This document shows positions 1 through 11,647 of a stretch of DNA of 64,000 nucleotides, piece by piece. Below the pieces are notes generated by a model. That model was given only the letters and a program-made list of their open reading frames with translations, had not been told where the DNA came from and made no database searches. The number at the start of each line of letters is the position of its first letter. Positions within the stretch are counted from its first letter, which is position 1. The position numbers and the translations under genes were made by a program. Source of the stretch: Krasilnikovozyma curviuscula (lineage: Eukaryota; Basidiomycota; Tremellomycetes; Cystofilobasidiales; Mrakiaceae); contig MVAQ01000018.1 in assembly GCA_014825775.1 (NCBI GenBank), positions 62,001-126,000 of the forward strand. Reading direction: 5' to 3'.

Positions 1-963
1 TCAGGGCAAAGGATGATAAGAAGGGAGGTGTAGGTGAGAACTTGGTGACTGGATATGAGCCAAGGAGTTTGAAAGATCGGGACATGTCTTGGAATAATGC
101 TAGAGAGATTGCTGATAAAGGAAGTAATCAGTGGGATATAGAGAGGCCCAGAAACGCTGTTGGTGAGTCTCGATCTTGCTTTGGTCCACAATCGGTGAAT
201 TTGGGATGTCGCTCTGGTGGGGAATCGACCATCCGTTCTGTGTACTGACTGCAACGCGCATTTCCCTTAACTCTGCAGAACATGTGCTGACATCTATGGA
301 TAGGATTGTCAATTGGGCTAGGCAAGGTTCGATGTGGCCCTTGACTTTTGGTTTGGCGTGCTGTGCCGTCGAAATGTGAGTGTTGCAGGTGGAGTCACGA
401 ATATAGGCTTATTTTTTGTAGAGCGGCTTTCTGATACTATGTTTTCTATGAACAGGATGCACATGGCAGCTGCTCGGTATGATCAGGATCGAATGGGTAT
501 CGTCTTTAGAGCTTCACCTCGTCAGGCGGATATCATGATTGTGGCTGGCACCCTCACCAACAAAATGGCACCTGCTCTAAGAAAATGTTACGATCAGATG
601 CCTTCACCTCGTGTAAGTCCTCCTCTATCTCACCCTTTGCTCTAAATTGGCATCTGATGCGATCCGGCGCGACCGCAGTGGGTCATCTCCATGGGTTCTT
701 GCGCAAACGGAGGTGGATACTACCACTACTCCTATGCTGTCGTCCGGGGATGTGATAGAATTGTTCCGGTCGACATATACGTTCCAGGTAAGCAACCTAA
801 CACGATGTGTCTCATTACTGTCTCACTACTTCAGTCTGACCGGGGTTTCTTCTTGAGGTCAGGTTGTCCACCGACCGCAGAGGCTCTGTTTTACGGTATG
901 CTCCAACTGCAGAGGAAAATAAGAAAAGAAAGAGCCGTCATGAGGTGGTACAGAAACACCTAA
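1..963 (+). CDS. NDUFS7: NADH:ubiquinone oxidoreductase 20 kDa subunit (NDUFS7/PSST), 5' truncated by window edge
   Basis: Core complex I subunit of the mitochondrial inner membrane peripheral arm. It carries 4Fe-4S cluster N2, the last redox centre before ubiquinone. Visible exons are 3-162, 279-375, 456-612, 679-787 and 863-963; together they give 207 residues in one frame ending at TAA. Seen in the protein: [20 protein letters not shown] with the tandem Cys pair, the joined [13 protein letters not shown] block, [15 protein letters not shown], and CPPTAEAL with the last cluster Cys. Two codons are split by introns (GAA at 162/279, ATG at 375/456). The first bases (tcag) look like a 3' splice site, so the presequence exons lie to the left of the window. 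Identification is near certain; only the start is missing. Confidence 0.95.
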
Positions 964-1156
964 GTTTCATTTTACGACCAAGTTTGGTTGAGAAAGACAG
1001 TGCTCATTTTAGACTGTATCCCATGCCTTTCATTCTCGAGAACTCGAAAGTCCATGAACAAGTGAAAAAAATTGTATATCATCAAGTGTATACTGAAGAT
1101 TCCACCAGAAGATAGTTGACTGGTCCAACTTTTCCAATCCGTCACCCTTCACACTC

Positions 1157-2776
1157 TTATAGTTCTGGTGAAGCAATCGCGAAAGGTCCTCGAACGCTGT
1201 CAACAATTCCAGCGCCTTGAGTAAAAATGGGAATAAATCCAAAAGGCTGTTGGCTTGGCACTTGTGCGCATACGTATGGGAAGCTATGGTTAAGGGTTCA
1301 GCAAAGCGCTGGCTATGCGCGCAAATGGATGGATCGAACTTACCCAAGTTCGAAAGGAACCGCTGCCTCCAGCCTATTGATCTGATCTTCATTAAGCTTG
1401 ATTCTGAGAGCACCAACGTTACCCTTCAACTGGGGAATGCTTGTTCCACCGACTGGCAAATATCTCGTGAGCAGTTACCGGCAACTGCTGAACTGGTCGT
1501 AAGACTCACCAATTGGGAAAACGTAAGGTTGTTTTTGCAAAACATAAGCCAGAGCGATTTGAGTCATACCCTCTTCACCTAAACCCATCTCCTGGCTCAT
1601 CTCTTCCAGGATAGCGGCAACTGCTTTTTCCTTCTCACTTTGAGGGCCACCTCTCGAGTTTTTCAGAACTTCATTGTTAATCTTACTGGCAGATTTGTAT
1701 TTTCCTGTGGAGGAGCACATCAGGTGGGCAATGTGGGCGCGGATGGAGCCTGAGCTGTGAGCTCACCTTGTCCGAGCGATCCCCATGACAGCACTGCCAT
1801 TCCTTCATCTAGACACATTGGTAAGATCTCACGTTCGATATCACGATTGTGAAGTGACCACAAGCCCTCTGGTCTCAAATCAGTGGTCAACAGGAGAAGA
1901 TGATTATCAGCGAGAGATGTGAATGCTCACGGTAGACAGCAAATGGTGTCATTCCGTGCTGACGTGCATACGCATTGGCTTTCACCACGACCCCTGTGTA
2001 GAAAGAGCAATATGTCAGCGAATCTGAAGGGTTATGAGAAGCAAGATTGAGTTAGACACTCACAAGCAGGTGTATCAGAGATTCCCAAGTACAAAACCTT
2101 GCCAGCCTTGACAAGAATATCCAAAGCTTTCATTATTTCAGCTACACCAGTCGAAAAGTCCCAATTATGGATATACCTATAGTAGGTCAAGTTTGTCAGG
2201 TTTAGTAGAGAAGAGGGCGATCGACAAGAGAGCTGACAGGATATCGATGTAAGTTGTCTGCAATCGAGCAAGGGAAACGTTAACGGATATATGAAGGGAC
2301 TTTGCTGAGTTTCCAGCATGGTTTACTTGAATCGTTGGCTTGGTTTGGGAGGTGCGGTCGATGCTGGAGCAGGTGAATTTGGTGGCGATAACCATTTCGT
2401 TTCTTCTCCCTTCGCCTTCTTCTAGGAGGGCTCCCTCGCTACGAGCTTTGCACCAAGCTCCAATGATCCTCTCACTGGCACCGGACTGGTAAGTATTCGC
2501 TGTGTCGATGAAGTTACCCCCCTCGGCATAATACGCATCGAGCAGGGCGAACGACTCTGCTTCGGTGCACACCTTCCCGTTCATAAAGGCTGCTGAATTT
2601 GCCCCAAGGCCCATAGCACCGAAGCACAATGGAGACACGCGGACTCTGCAAGAGGCGGACAAGCATCGCGAGCGAATACGGTCGGTGTCGTTCAATGAGG
2701 CGAGTGTCAACTGGGCGGGCACTCACCCAGCAAGCGGGGACAAAAGCCGGTAACGAGAGAGTAGAGAACCTGACAT
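1157..2776 (-). CDS. Aldo/keto reductase, aryl-alcohol dehydrogenase (AAD) type
   Basis: NADPH-dependent oxidoreductase of the AKR9/AAD14-norsolorinate-reductase type; the substrate cannot be read from sequence. I chose the start at 2776 because it gives MSGSLLSRYRLLSPLAG joined to VRVSPLCFGAMGLG across a GTGAGT intron, as in the family N-terminus. Next come NFIDTANTYQSGASE (catalytic Asp and Tyr), a lysine motif around VIATKF, TTYIDILYIHNWDF (catalytic His position of the family), VLYLGISDTPAW, and GNVGALRIKL-EDQI near the end. About seven short introns are needed. The C-terminus is read as ELGFPYVCAQVPSQQPFGFI through to SPEL-stop, matching the family tail. The gene converges on NDUFS7 with a 193-nt gap. 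Confidence 0.9.
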
Positions 2777-3127
2777 GCTGAAGAGGATGAGGATTTGAAG
2801 CAGAAGCACTCTAAATCTCTGCCTCTTATATGGCGCTCTTCCTCCACGCCTACTCCACCCGGTTCGTGAAGAAATAAAAACAATTCAGTCTGTTCCTGAC
2901 ATCAATGACAAATCGATGGTATAACCCTCATTAAGGCTCCATGTCTCGTTTAATTGTTCCAAATAAAAGAAGGTGCCATTTGCGAAATACATCTGCAACG
3001 CCCCGTCATAATATTTGTAGCCTTGCTCAGGACGCCCCAATTAACGGGAAGAAACGGCTTTCAGAAGCTGCATACACTGCAACACCAAAGAAAGATACTG
3101 CAAAGTCATCTATCAGAACAGCCGTTG
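2777..3127. other. Intergenic, upstream of the aldo/keto reductase
   Basis: About 350 nt between the reductase start and the stop of the next minus-strand gene. It must hold the reductase promoter and the 3' end of the F-box gene. I see no coding signal or clear motif. Confidence 0.5.
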
Positions 3128-4359
3128 TCAAACTTCTCTCTCACCCTCAGCCTCCCACTTCCTGTTTACCCATCTAACCAGCGCACTCTCCTCACCTGCT
3201 GCAACACCATCACTCACAGCCTCAATTTCATCTTCTTCACTTCTCTCTTCTTCATGTACAAATTCGACCTTCCTAGTCCAGCTCTCAACGGTGCCTTGTT
3301 GCGCCAGCTGAATCTCTAACTCCTCCCGCATCTCCCTTGCCCACCAGCCTTCTGTGTCTTTCGACACGAGCCGAACCTCAATGATCGCGTCTTCAGAGAG
3401 GGCGAGGGCTATCCGCTTGAGCTCCCAGATGCGTACCGCCGGCTCAGGGTAGATGCGGAGGAACTGGACGCTGTCGAGCTCGTGAATTGGGACGTGGTGC
3501 AGGTGGTGTGCGAAGAGAGAGAGGTGCGTTGTGGAAAAAAAGTGGTACGGGTGAAGGGAGGCTAACGTGATCTCCGGAGAAGATCGTGACGAGAGTGTCA
3601 AGAACTTTGGTGAGAAGTGACCTGCAATTCGTTTAGTTACGAAAAGGTCAGTACAACCTCAGGGCGCACATGGCTCGCTTGAAACTCACCAATAAATTTG
3701 CTCTGAGAAAAGATAAAAATGTTTCGTTAGTCAGAAAAGTTGCTTTTGAACATCAACAGAGCGCAATGAAGTGCTCACAACTCTCCTCGCCATGGGCTTG
3801 GGCCGATCCGTGTCATACGATGGCCCCCGAGAAAGGTCCAGGTGTAAGCTTTTCATTCGAGGGAATAAGAGTTGTCCATCGTGATGACTCGACAGCGATA
3901 TCTCAGTCGGCACTTTGGACAATGGTCCCTCCTCCAGCGTCATTTCCTCGACGCATCGCCAGTCCTTCAACCGTACTTTGTAGATTTGCTGGATTGAGCT
4001 TCTGAGTACATCTGGACTTGATGCCTTGTCTCTGATTGTGAACTCTGGTCTGTGAATGGGTCCGATGAGGAAGAACGAGTTCCATGCATTTTGAGTAGAG
4101 AGCTGTCAGGACGTAAGGAGCCGAGTAAGTGGCCTCCTCACAATAGGAAAACGTCAAATGAGCTTACTGTAACTCTTTGATACAATATTGGTCGTAGTAT
4201 ATGGTGGAATGTTGAGTTGACCGTCAATAGTCGTGCTGTCCAGTAACTCGACGGCTCGCCAGCGTACAGTAAGATTTCTTCTATGACTTCGAAGGGTAGG
4301 GAGGTGAATGATGCTAAACCTTCATCCCATTCACTCCATTCGTCAGGATATCTATGCAT
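3128..4359 (-). CDS. F-box domain protein
   Basis: Likely substrate-recognition subunit of an SCF ubiquitin ligase. The N-terminus has a recognisable F-box: FTSLPFEVIEEILLYAG, then a helix ending in HHILRPILYQRV. The model joins ...QRVT to LSTQNAWNSFFLIGP across an intron, continues through a KDWRCVEEM block and LFPRMKSLHLDL (LRR-like strand), then uses a 13-nt exon at 3690-3702 (SKFI) before the long last exon with PIHELDSVQFLRIYPEPAVRIWE. The C-terminus is acidic. The target is unknown. Further exons upstream (up to about 4.8 kb) are possible, because minus-strand reading frames continue there, but an F-box this close to the ATG argues that 4359 is the true start. Confidence 0.7.
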
Positions 4360-5088
4360 TTGTTGTATCCTGTAGGTGTGGATGACTTAGAAAGACATTT
4401 CTTTCTGGCATTGACCAACGTATGCGGCGAATTTGAAAGGAATCCCAGAACTTTGGATACTCGATTGGAACCAGAGCGATGATACTATCAATTTGAATGG
4501 GACCATCAAGAGTAGAAGAAGTTTACTTGAGTCGCTCGCTGTATTACTTGTGAATCGTCTCGTACTCACCCAACTGGAAACCAAATTCAGCAGGAGTTGG
4601 ACCCAGATAGATTGAAATTGATGGCCAACTGAAAGGGTCTGCAGAGTATTTCTGTATAAATTGTGTGAATGTGGTTAGAGCTCTTCTTGTGGGTCCGCCA
4701 CAATTGCTTCGCACACATTCCGTTTCTCGCGGTGCTGCCTTTTGGTCTCCAAACAGCAAAGATAGCAATCCTGATATCGATCTACTGGAAAGTCAAACCT
4801 TCGAGGCTATCAATAGACCAGTAGAATCCAGCTGTGGAGTGTGGCACGAGGTGAGTCGTCCTTTCCTACCTTTTCGATGCCTCCTTGTCTCTTGGTCGGA
4901 CTTGGGCTCAAACTTCTGTATCCCAAGATTAGGAGAAGTATTAAGAGTAGGAGGGTGTCTGTTTGACGAGAACTGACAGCTGGTAGATACAATCTGGTCA
5001 GTACAAGTTCTCTTTAGGGTCCTTTGTCGCTTGGGAATAGCTTAGTGGACTGAGACCGCCTCTCATTCTCCTTTGAACTAGTTTTAGG
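4360..5088. other. Divergent intergenic region, possible unplaced minus-strand exons
   Basis: Separates the F-box gene (minus) from the Zn2Cys6 regulator (plus). Short minus-strand frames occur at 4544-4768 and 4387-4584, one holding a stretch around SISIYLGPTPAEFGFQL followed by a GTGAGT donor. They could be 5' exons of the F-box gene or noise. I could not join them convincingly. Confidence 0.35.
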
Positions 5089-7901
5089 ATGACTTCGACA
5101 GAGTTGTACAACCATCTGTTCCATCAGCAGTCTCACCCTAATCCAGCTGTAGTTGCATCTCAGTCCGCTTCCAGCAGCACCTCGTCGACCTCCCCTTCGC
5201 AGCCCAAACCTCCGTCGTCCCAAGGACAAATTGAGGCGCAGGAAACCAAAGAGGAGAAGCAGAAGCGGTCGAGAGAAGGTTGTTACACATGTAGAAAGGT
5301 AGGCTTCTTATTCGTCCCGAACGCCTTCGGTTGTTCACCTTTCCTCCGTTGCAACTAAAGCGCAAGAAACGGTGCGACCTCACAAGGCCAATTTGCAACA
5401 TGTGCTCTAGGCTTCAGTTCGAATGCGAGTTTCCTCCGCTGGTGGTGAATGAAGTTACAGGTGAGGTTCATGTAGTCAAACAGCCCAACAAGCGACGAAA
5501 AGGAGCGGCTCCACCTGGTCCGCCCCCTCAAACAAGCAAACAGCCCCGCACAGAATCGCCAGCCAACAACTCGTCGTCATCAACAATGCAACCACCAGCT
5601 GCACCTGATAGCACAACTCCTGACGGCCCACCGCCTATTACACCTTCACCGCACGGTGACATTATCAGTGGCTCAACAATGCCTCCGTCTTCTGCAGTAG
5701 ACAGCAACATCAACAGCAAACCTCCTTCAACGTCCGTTTTATTTGGTGGGAATGTTCCCTCAAATGAGGAAATGTACAGAGACATGCTCAGTCACATCCT
5801 CCAAGGTGCTAGCAACTCCCTTCAACCACAACAACCTCACGCCTCAACTTCTACCTCTGCGCAGACGACACGTCCTCCAAGTGAGCAGCTGGTACAAAAC
5901 ACAATGAACATGCCCAGCAAAAACACTTTGAACTTCTCACTCAATTCCTTTCCAGACTGGATGGGAACCAACGCTGTGTCATCTCCGTCCACTTCAGCAT
6001 CTCGATCTCACCACCACCACGACAACTCTTCTCACCACCCTCACATGGAATCTTCTCCGGGCCTGTTTGGTGGCTCTCCATGGAGGGGATTGACGGATAT
6101 GCCCTTCTCGCCGATACCCAACTGGCTCCTCGCATCGTCTGGTCCGTCACCACTGTCGCACTCAGCTCCATCTCCCCCACCCTCAGCAGCTATTCATGAA
6201 ATCCATGACGAACAGGAAAATAATAAAACGGCGTCTGCGAGACCTTTGTCAGAACCTGTAGCCTCAACTAGCGGTTCTCACAACGAAGACCCTCCTATGT
6301 CGATCCCTTCTCCTTTTAACTTCTCCGACTTTTTGGGTCCATCGCCATCCTCACACCGAAAAACTCCACAGTATTTCTCTCCAATGTATGACTCTCTTCC
6401 GTCGCCATTTTTGAAACCCTCAGAGCTGTTCCCAGAATCCAATGCTGAGGTCGACGAAGATCTCACCCAAGCGTTGCTAGTGAAAGCATCCTATAATCCC
6501 AGCCCACCACCATCTCTAGCTCTCGGCCACCCAATACTGAACCACCAGCTTCTTGAGCAACACGCACCGATTTTGCTCGACTACTTTGTCAACAAACTTG
6601 CACCTCTTATTTCCGTCACACCACCATCTTCCCCTCAGTCCAACGGTCTTCTCGCCTTCTTGCCCATGGCATTCTCGTCTAGTTTTGTACTCAATGGGCT
6701 GCTAGCCTGGTCAGCCAACCATTTAGCTGATATTGGTGGGGAATGGAAAGAAATCTCTTCCGTCAGCTGGAGCGTGTTGGAAAAGGAGGTCACCCAAGTA
6801 GAGGAACAAAAATCAATGGGGCTCATTCATGGGATGGAAGAAACGGTGCTGGCAGGTTTGTTGATCAAGAATGGAGTTGAGATTTGTAGAGGTTCGACTC
6901 ACGGGTGGTGGAAACATGTTGCTGATCAGAGATCTGTGAGTGCAATCACAGTCTCTTTTCAAGTTATTTTGTTCCTCGATCTCTGACTTGTTTGTGTTAA
7001 TTGTACAGATCATCAAACAGCTTGGCGGTATCCACAAGTTCAAGCAACTTTCTAGCTCCTGGAAGACTCTGCTCCACAATTTCGTCTACCACGAGTTGCT
7101 GGCTTCTGCTGGCACGATCGAGGGTCCATCACTAGATGCTGAAGATTATAAGAACATCCTGAATGGTGGAGATGCAGAAGTCGATACCTACATGGGACTA
7201 TGTGGACCTATTTTTGAGGTAAACTTCCGTGTCAAACCTGTAGTTTTAGTCGAAGCCAACTGACCAGCTTCCGCCATTTCAAGATCATCGGGGAGATCGC
7301 TCGAGTGGCAGTTAAAGCTCGCGAAGCTTTTGAAGAAGAATCTCCTAAGGAACGAAGAGACGCTCTGGTGTCAATCGCGGCTTCAGAAGCAATGATCAAG
7401 TCTCGTCTCGACACTGTGGCACCTAACGTCTCGGATGACCCAAATGAAACTTATCTCATCTCTGCTTTCAATGCATTTACTCTCTCAGCTAGGCTGTACC
7501 TCAGTCAGACTGTCAGTCGCAACTCTCCTGCGACGTTGTCGTCTCAGATCATCGTCGGACAACTGTTGACGGTAATTGGACAGCTAATTGGAACACCATC
7601 TGAATCAGCCATGCTGTTCCCTATCTTTATTGCTGGCATAGATGCCGTCACCGATCAGGACAGGGACCAAGTTCGTACCTTTTTCCTTTCGATAGATCAG
7701 GCATGTAAGATTGTAAGTGGTGTCATTGCATTGCGAAGGGGTACTCTTCGGGAACTGAATATCACCCTTTTTCCTTTACAGGGCAACATTCAAACCGCTT
7801 TTGAGCTCTTGCAAGAAGTATGGGATAGGAATGATCAATCCAAGTGGATAGATTGGGCTGCTGTGTCGAAGGAGTGTGGTTGGAACATCAGTTTTGCATA
7901 A
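5089..7901 (+). CDS. Zn2Cys6 fungal transcription factor with fungal-TF (PF11951-type) C-terminal domain
   Basis: Sequence-specific nuclear regulator; the target pathway is unknown. Exons 5089-5298, 5361-6935, 7009-7218, 7284-7712 and 7782-7901 sum to 2544 nt, 847 aa, in a closed frame. The binuclear zinc cluster lies at about residues 62-95: REGCYTCR joined to KRKKRCDLTRPICNMCSR and ECEFPP, six cysteines. The intron falls exactly inside the cluster, a common position in this family. A long Ser/Pro/Gln-rich disordered middle (residues ~110-430, with a His run) follows. The C-terminal half is helical, from LLEQHAPILLDYFVNKLAPL through GMEETVLAGLL to the end, resembling the Fungal_trans_2 domain of the UGA3/ARG81 kind. 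No neighbouring pathway genes suggest a target. Confidence 0.9.
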
Positions 7902-8318
7902 GGATCATGGGGAATGACCGATCGAAGACGGAAGACTAGGCTGTTGTAATGGAAGAGCACGATTGGAACATTATTTTGCGTAAGACCTGCGCTTGTACTC
8001 ATGTTGTTTTGGGCTTTTGATTACGCTCTGCGCGAAATTGAGCAAATCTACTCTTTATTTATTTTTTTTTTTTTCTTTTTTCCTTGAGGCCAAGCTTTCA
8101 TATATCTAACAGAGAGAAGAAATTCTACAACGTCGAAAATGATTTCATTGTCTCGCTCTAAGCAAAATGAAACCAATGAAGGAATTTTGATTGGCTCGTG
8201 ATAAATGTGGTCCTTCCGAGAGCCGACTTCGCTCTCGTTTTCATCCAACCCATTTCCGCAACCTCCTTCCAATTCAACTCTACCCAACGACAGACCTAAG
8301 CAGGTTCAGTTGGTAGAC
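7902..8318. other. Intergenic with poly-pyrimidine run
   Basis: 3' end of the transcription factor gene and promoter of ETF-QO. Contains a T-rich tract at about 8052-8085. No gene seen. Confidence 0.5.
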
Positions 8319-10772
8319 ATGTCGCTCTCCCTTGCTCGACTACATGGCTCTTTCAGGGTTTTCTCTAGCATTTCAGGTCGGTCTAGCTGTGTGGCTTCAA
8401 CTTCACGAAGAACCTTCGCATCAGCAGCACGCAGGCTGTCAGAGGGAGAATTTCCTGGTGACGATATCGAAAGAGCTCAGGATGAAGTTGATCTGCTCAT
8501 TGTGGGAGGAGGACCCGCAGGTTTAGCCGCTGCGATCAGGTTCAAGCAGCTCGAGCAAGAGAAGGGAGGTGATGAGAAGCGTGTTGTAGTATTGGAGAAA
8601 GGTCCAGAGATTGGTGAGTTTGTTCTTTGTTGCGTTTCTTTGACGTTCTTTACTCGTTTTGCTCATTGCAACGTCTTGGTCTCGCAGGTTCGCATATCCT
8701 ATCGGGAGCTGTAATAGAACCTAGAGCCCTGAATGAGTTGATTCCTGATTGGAAAGATCTTGGTGCACCAGTTGGTATCATTTCGTTGCTCCTTTCTTTC
8801 TGCTCTCGACTGACGGTCGACTGCCCGCTTTTCCCATTTTCTTTACCACATCGTGGCGGCTATTGCTGTTTATCTTTACAGATAACGCAACTTGCTACCT
8901 CCTCTACTATGAAGTTCTTGACATCAAACTACTCCCTACCACTTCCACACCCACCTCAAATGTCCAACAAAGGCAACTACATCGTATCGCTCTCCCAGGT
9001 CACTGCCTGGTTGGGTGAACAGGCTGAAGCTCTTGGTGTCGAAATTTATCCCGGATTTGCTGGATCAAAGCTTCTCTACTCTGAAGATGGCAGCAGAGTC
9101 ATTGGTGTCAGGACAAACGACGTCGGCCTGGACAAGGACGGCAAAATGAAGGAATCGTTCGAACCTGGAATGGACTTCTTGTCCAAAGTTACTCTGCTCG
9201 GTGAAGGAGCTCACGGATCTCTGTCAAAGATCGCCATGAAGAAGTTCGACCTCAGGAAGGACTGCGATCCTCAAACGTACGGTCTGGGAATCAAGGAAGT
9301 TTGGAAGGTCAAGGATGAAGTGTACGAGCCGGGCAAAGTAGTCCATACTCTTGGTTTCCCATTGGACTACCAGACGTATGGTGGTAGTTGGATGTATCAC
9401 ATGGAAGGTGGTTTGGTCAGCATTGGTATCGTCATCGGCTTGGACTACAAGAATCCTTACATGAGTCCCTACAAAGAGTTCCAGGTAAGCAACGTTGTCC
9501 TCGACCTGTTTCCACTTCAATCGCTAATTTTAATGCTTTTCAGAAACTGAAACATCACCCGTATTTTGCTAAAGTCTTGGAAGGAGGTGATCGTCTTGCA
9601 TACGGAGGTCAGTTACCATCGCCGCAATATATATGGGAGTTCATGTATATCTCAACTGACGATCTTTCGCCTCTCGGGGGGTGCCTCTCCTTTCCTTAGC
9701 CCGTGCTCTTAATGAAGGTGGTTTCCAATCAATTCCAAAGTTGTTCTTCCCAGGTGGAGCTTTGATTGGTTGTTCAGCCGGTTTCCTCAACGTGAGTGTG
9801 TCGCCTTGCCCTCGAAGAGCCGGCTCTTACCATGACCGTCACCTCTTAGGTTCCAAAAATTAAAGGAACTCACAACGCTATGAAGTCTGGAATGCTTGCT
9901 GCCGAATCAGCTTTTGAAACCATCAGCGCCGGATCTGAAGAAACTGACATGTCAGGCTACGAAACTGCTATCAAATCTTCTTGGATCTGGTCTGAACTAA
10001 AGGAAGTGAGAAATTTGAGACCATCATTTCACAATCCTTTGGGATTATGGGGTGGTATGGCCTACTCTGGTATCGATAGCTTATTGCTCAAAGGAAAAGT
10101 ACCTTTCACCTTCAGAAACAAGGTCGAGGACTTTGATGCGACAGCGAAAGCTTCGTGAGTTCCTTCAATTTACTTTAATGCATTTTCGAATTTTTCGCTG
10201 ATCTATCTTTGTCTACGTCTTTGCAGCACTCAAAAACCAATCGTTTACCCACCTCCTGATAACAAGTTGTCGTTTGATATCCTCACCTCTGTCTCTCTCA
10301 CTGGTACCAACCATGCGGAGAACCAACCATCTCATCTACGTCTCCCTAAAGAAGAAGGCGCTCGAAAACGTCACACTCAAACGAATGTTGCTGGTGAGTC
10401 GCAATGTTGATAATATAGTGCCGACCCTTTTCTGACCTTCAAAACTGACATTTAAATTTCTCCTCATCTCTTCTCTAGAATATGCTGGTCTCTTGCAATC
10501 AGCGTGTCCAGCAGCAGTCTACGAATACATCGACGACGAGAATGCTGATCCAGAAGCAGCGGACGGAAAGAAATTCATCATTAATTCTCAAAATTGCATT
10601 CATTGTAAAACCTGCAGCATTAAGGTTCCTACTCAGGATATTGAATGGACTGTGCCTGAAGGAGGAGGAGGTCCAAAGTACTGTAAGTCCTCAAGTCGCG
10701 CCCCTTTTTTTTTTTAGCTGTTCACAACTGATGGAAGTTATGGCCATTCTCCGTGTCACAGCTCTTACTTAA
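8319..10772 (+). CDS. Electron transfer flavoprotein-ubiquinone oxidoreductase (ETF-QO), mitochondrial
   Basis: Passes electrons from ETF (fatty-acid and amino-acid oxidation) to ubiquinone in the inner membrane. Exons 8319-8613, 8688-8770, 8882-9484, 9544-9607, 9700-9791, 9850-10154, 10227-10393, 10479-10682 and 10762-10772 sum to 1824 nt, 607 aa, in frame. N-terminus is Arg/Ser-rich (mitochondrial presequence). The FAD motif is [18 protein letters not shown]; then [41 protein letters not shown] and [20 protein letters not shown]. The 4Fe-4S ligands are in [11 protein letters not shown] and [11 protein letters not shown]. The last coding exon is only 11 nt and gives the tail GGGPKYSLT. An earlier acceptor (10717) would need a 35-nt intron and gives a poorer tail. 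The donor at 8771 is the unusual GTTGGT. Confidence 0.95.
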
Positions 10773-11083
10773 TCGACTCTGCTAAGCTTATAAGTTTGAG
10801 GTGGTATGCATTACTATGCACCAATTCGATTTCGTAACACACCTAGTCATTTTTTGCAAGTCGCGTCACGGCAGCTCTGGCAAATGTAAGTTCGCGACTT
10901 TAGTAGCGACTCGTTTCAGAGCACATGTATTTTTCCCAGGCATCGTGTTGTATGTCTACCATAAGAACACACATCAATTGGCTTCTCACTTTCTCTCTTT
11001 GCGCTCAAGACCACACTACTCATTCGCCGAAGTGGAAACACTGATGTTGGTCGTCACTGAACCCACTTTATGGATAATTGCAG
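10773..11083. other. Intergenic, possibly degraded upstream part of the MFS relic
   Basis: Downstream of ETF-QO. Around 10865-10960 the plus frame has a GSSGK...FFPGIVL pattern that loosely recalls GGGGK..RFLFPGFIIL in the intact MFS gene. The match is weak and is offered only as a hint. Confidence 0.25.
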
Positions 11084-11291
11084 TCGGCGAAACGATCGGC
11101 CTTTCAGTCTAACCAACAAGATCTCTTTGGGTCTTTCAGTGGTGGAGATGTCAGCATATGGCGGGGATCACAGCACTTCTTTTGGATGTTGCTGGCCTGC
11201 ATTAGGTTTATAGCGATGCTGTTGGCTGCGACCTACAGACATCCAGAGAGGGTCGACGAGGAGAGTCAGCAGTTTTTCTCCACCGGTGGCA
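11084..11291 (+). pseudogene. Relic of an MFS transporter C-terminus
   Basis: The plus frame reads QQDLFGSFSGGDVSIWRGSQ, then FWMLL and TYRHPERVDEESQQ. This matches the last exon of the intact minus-strand MFS gene in this window (QQGLFGSFSGADITVWRGSQ, FWMLL, YRSPKVVDEETPQ at 60520-60710). Upstream of QQD the similarity continues in a different frame (VGETIGLSV against VGAVIALSI) and then meets a TAA, so a one-base frameshift separates the two halves. No upstream transporter exons with 12-14 helices are present; ETF-QO ends 311 nt before. Divergence at many codon positions means it is an old copy. It could still be transcribed as part of a neighbouring UTR. Confidence 0.7.
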
Positions 11292-11647
11292 CAGACTTCA
11301 ATAAACATCTTGAAAACATGATATGTAGCCTATCAGTATTGGCAGCATTAAGAAACTAGCGAGTGCAAGATTTAAATTGAAGATAGAAGGCAGCGGCCGA
11401 ACCCCGATCCGGCTTTCTTCTGAGGTGCGGCTTCGACCAGTCGACCATTTCTCCTCCGATCTCGGCATAGGAGGCTCTCCAAGTTGATTCCACTGGTACA
11501 AATCATTGACCTCTCTGTCTACCCTTGGTCTGGCACCTACCCGATTACTGATCATCATGTGTGGCGCAAGCATTAGATAAATTGCATTACCGTTGGGTCG
11601 TCAAGGTTAGCACCAGTCTCCATCTCCCACGGTCCTTTCTCGACACG
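11292..11647. other. Intergenic, promoter of the glycosidase gene
   Basis: No coding signal recognised between the MFS relic and the glycosidase start. Confidence 0.45.

Noticed and set aside
4665..4976. Plus-strand 103-codon frame
   Set aside because: No family resemblance and no splice context; lies opposite minus-strand frames in the intergenic region.
8051..8086. T-rich tract as a possible terminator or transposon tail
   Set aside because: No target-site duplication or repeat ends seen; typical polypyrimidine-rich intergenic DNA.
10683..10731. Shorter end of ETF-QO using acceptor at 10717 (tail SVHN)
   Set aside because: Needs a 35-nt intron and gives a tail unlike the family; the acceptor at 10761 gives KYSLT with a 79-nt intron.
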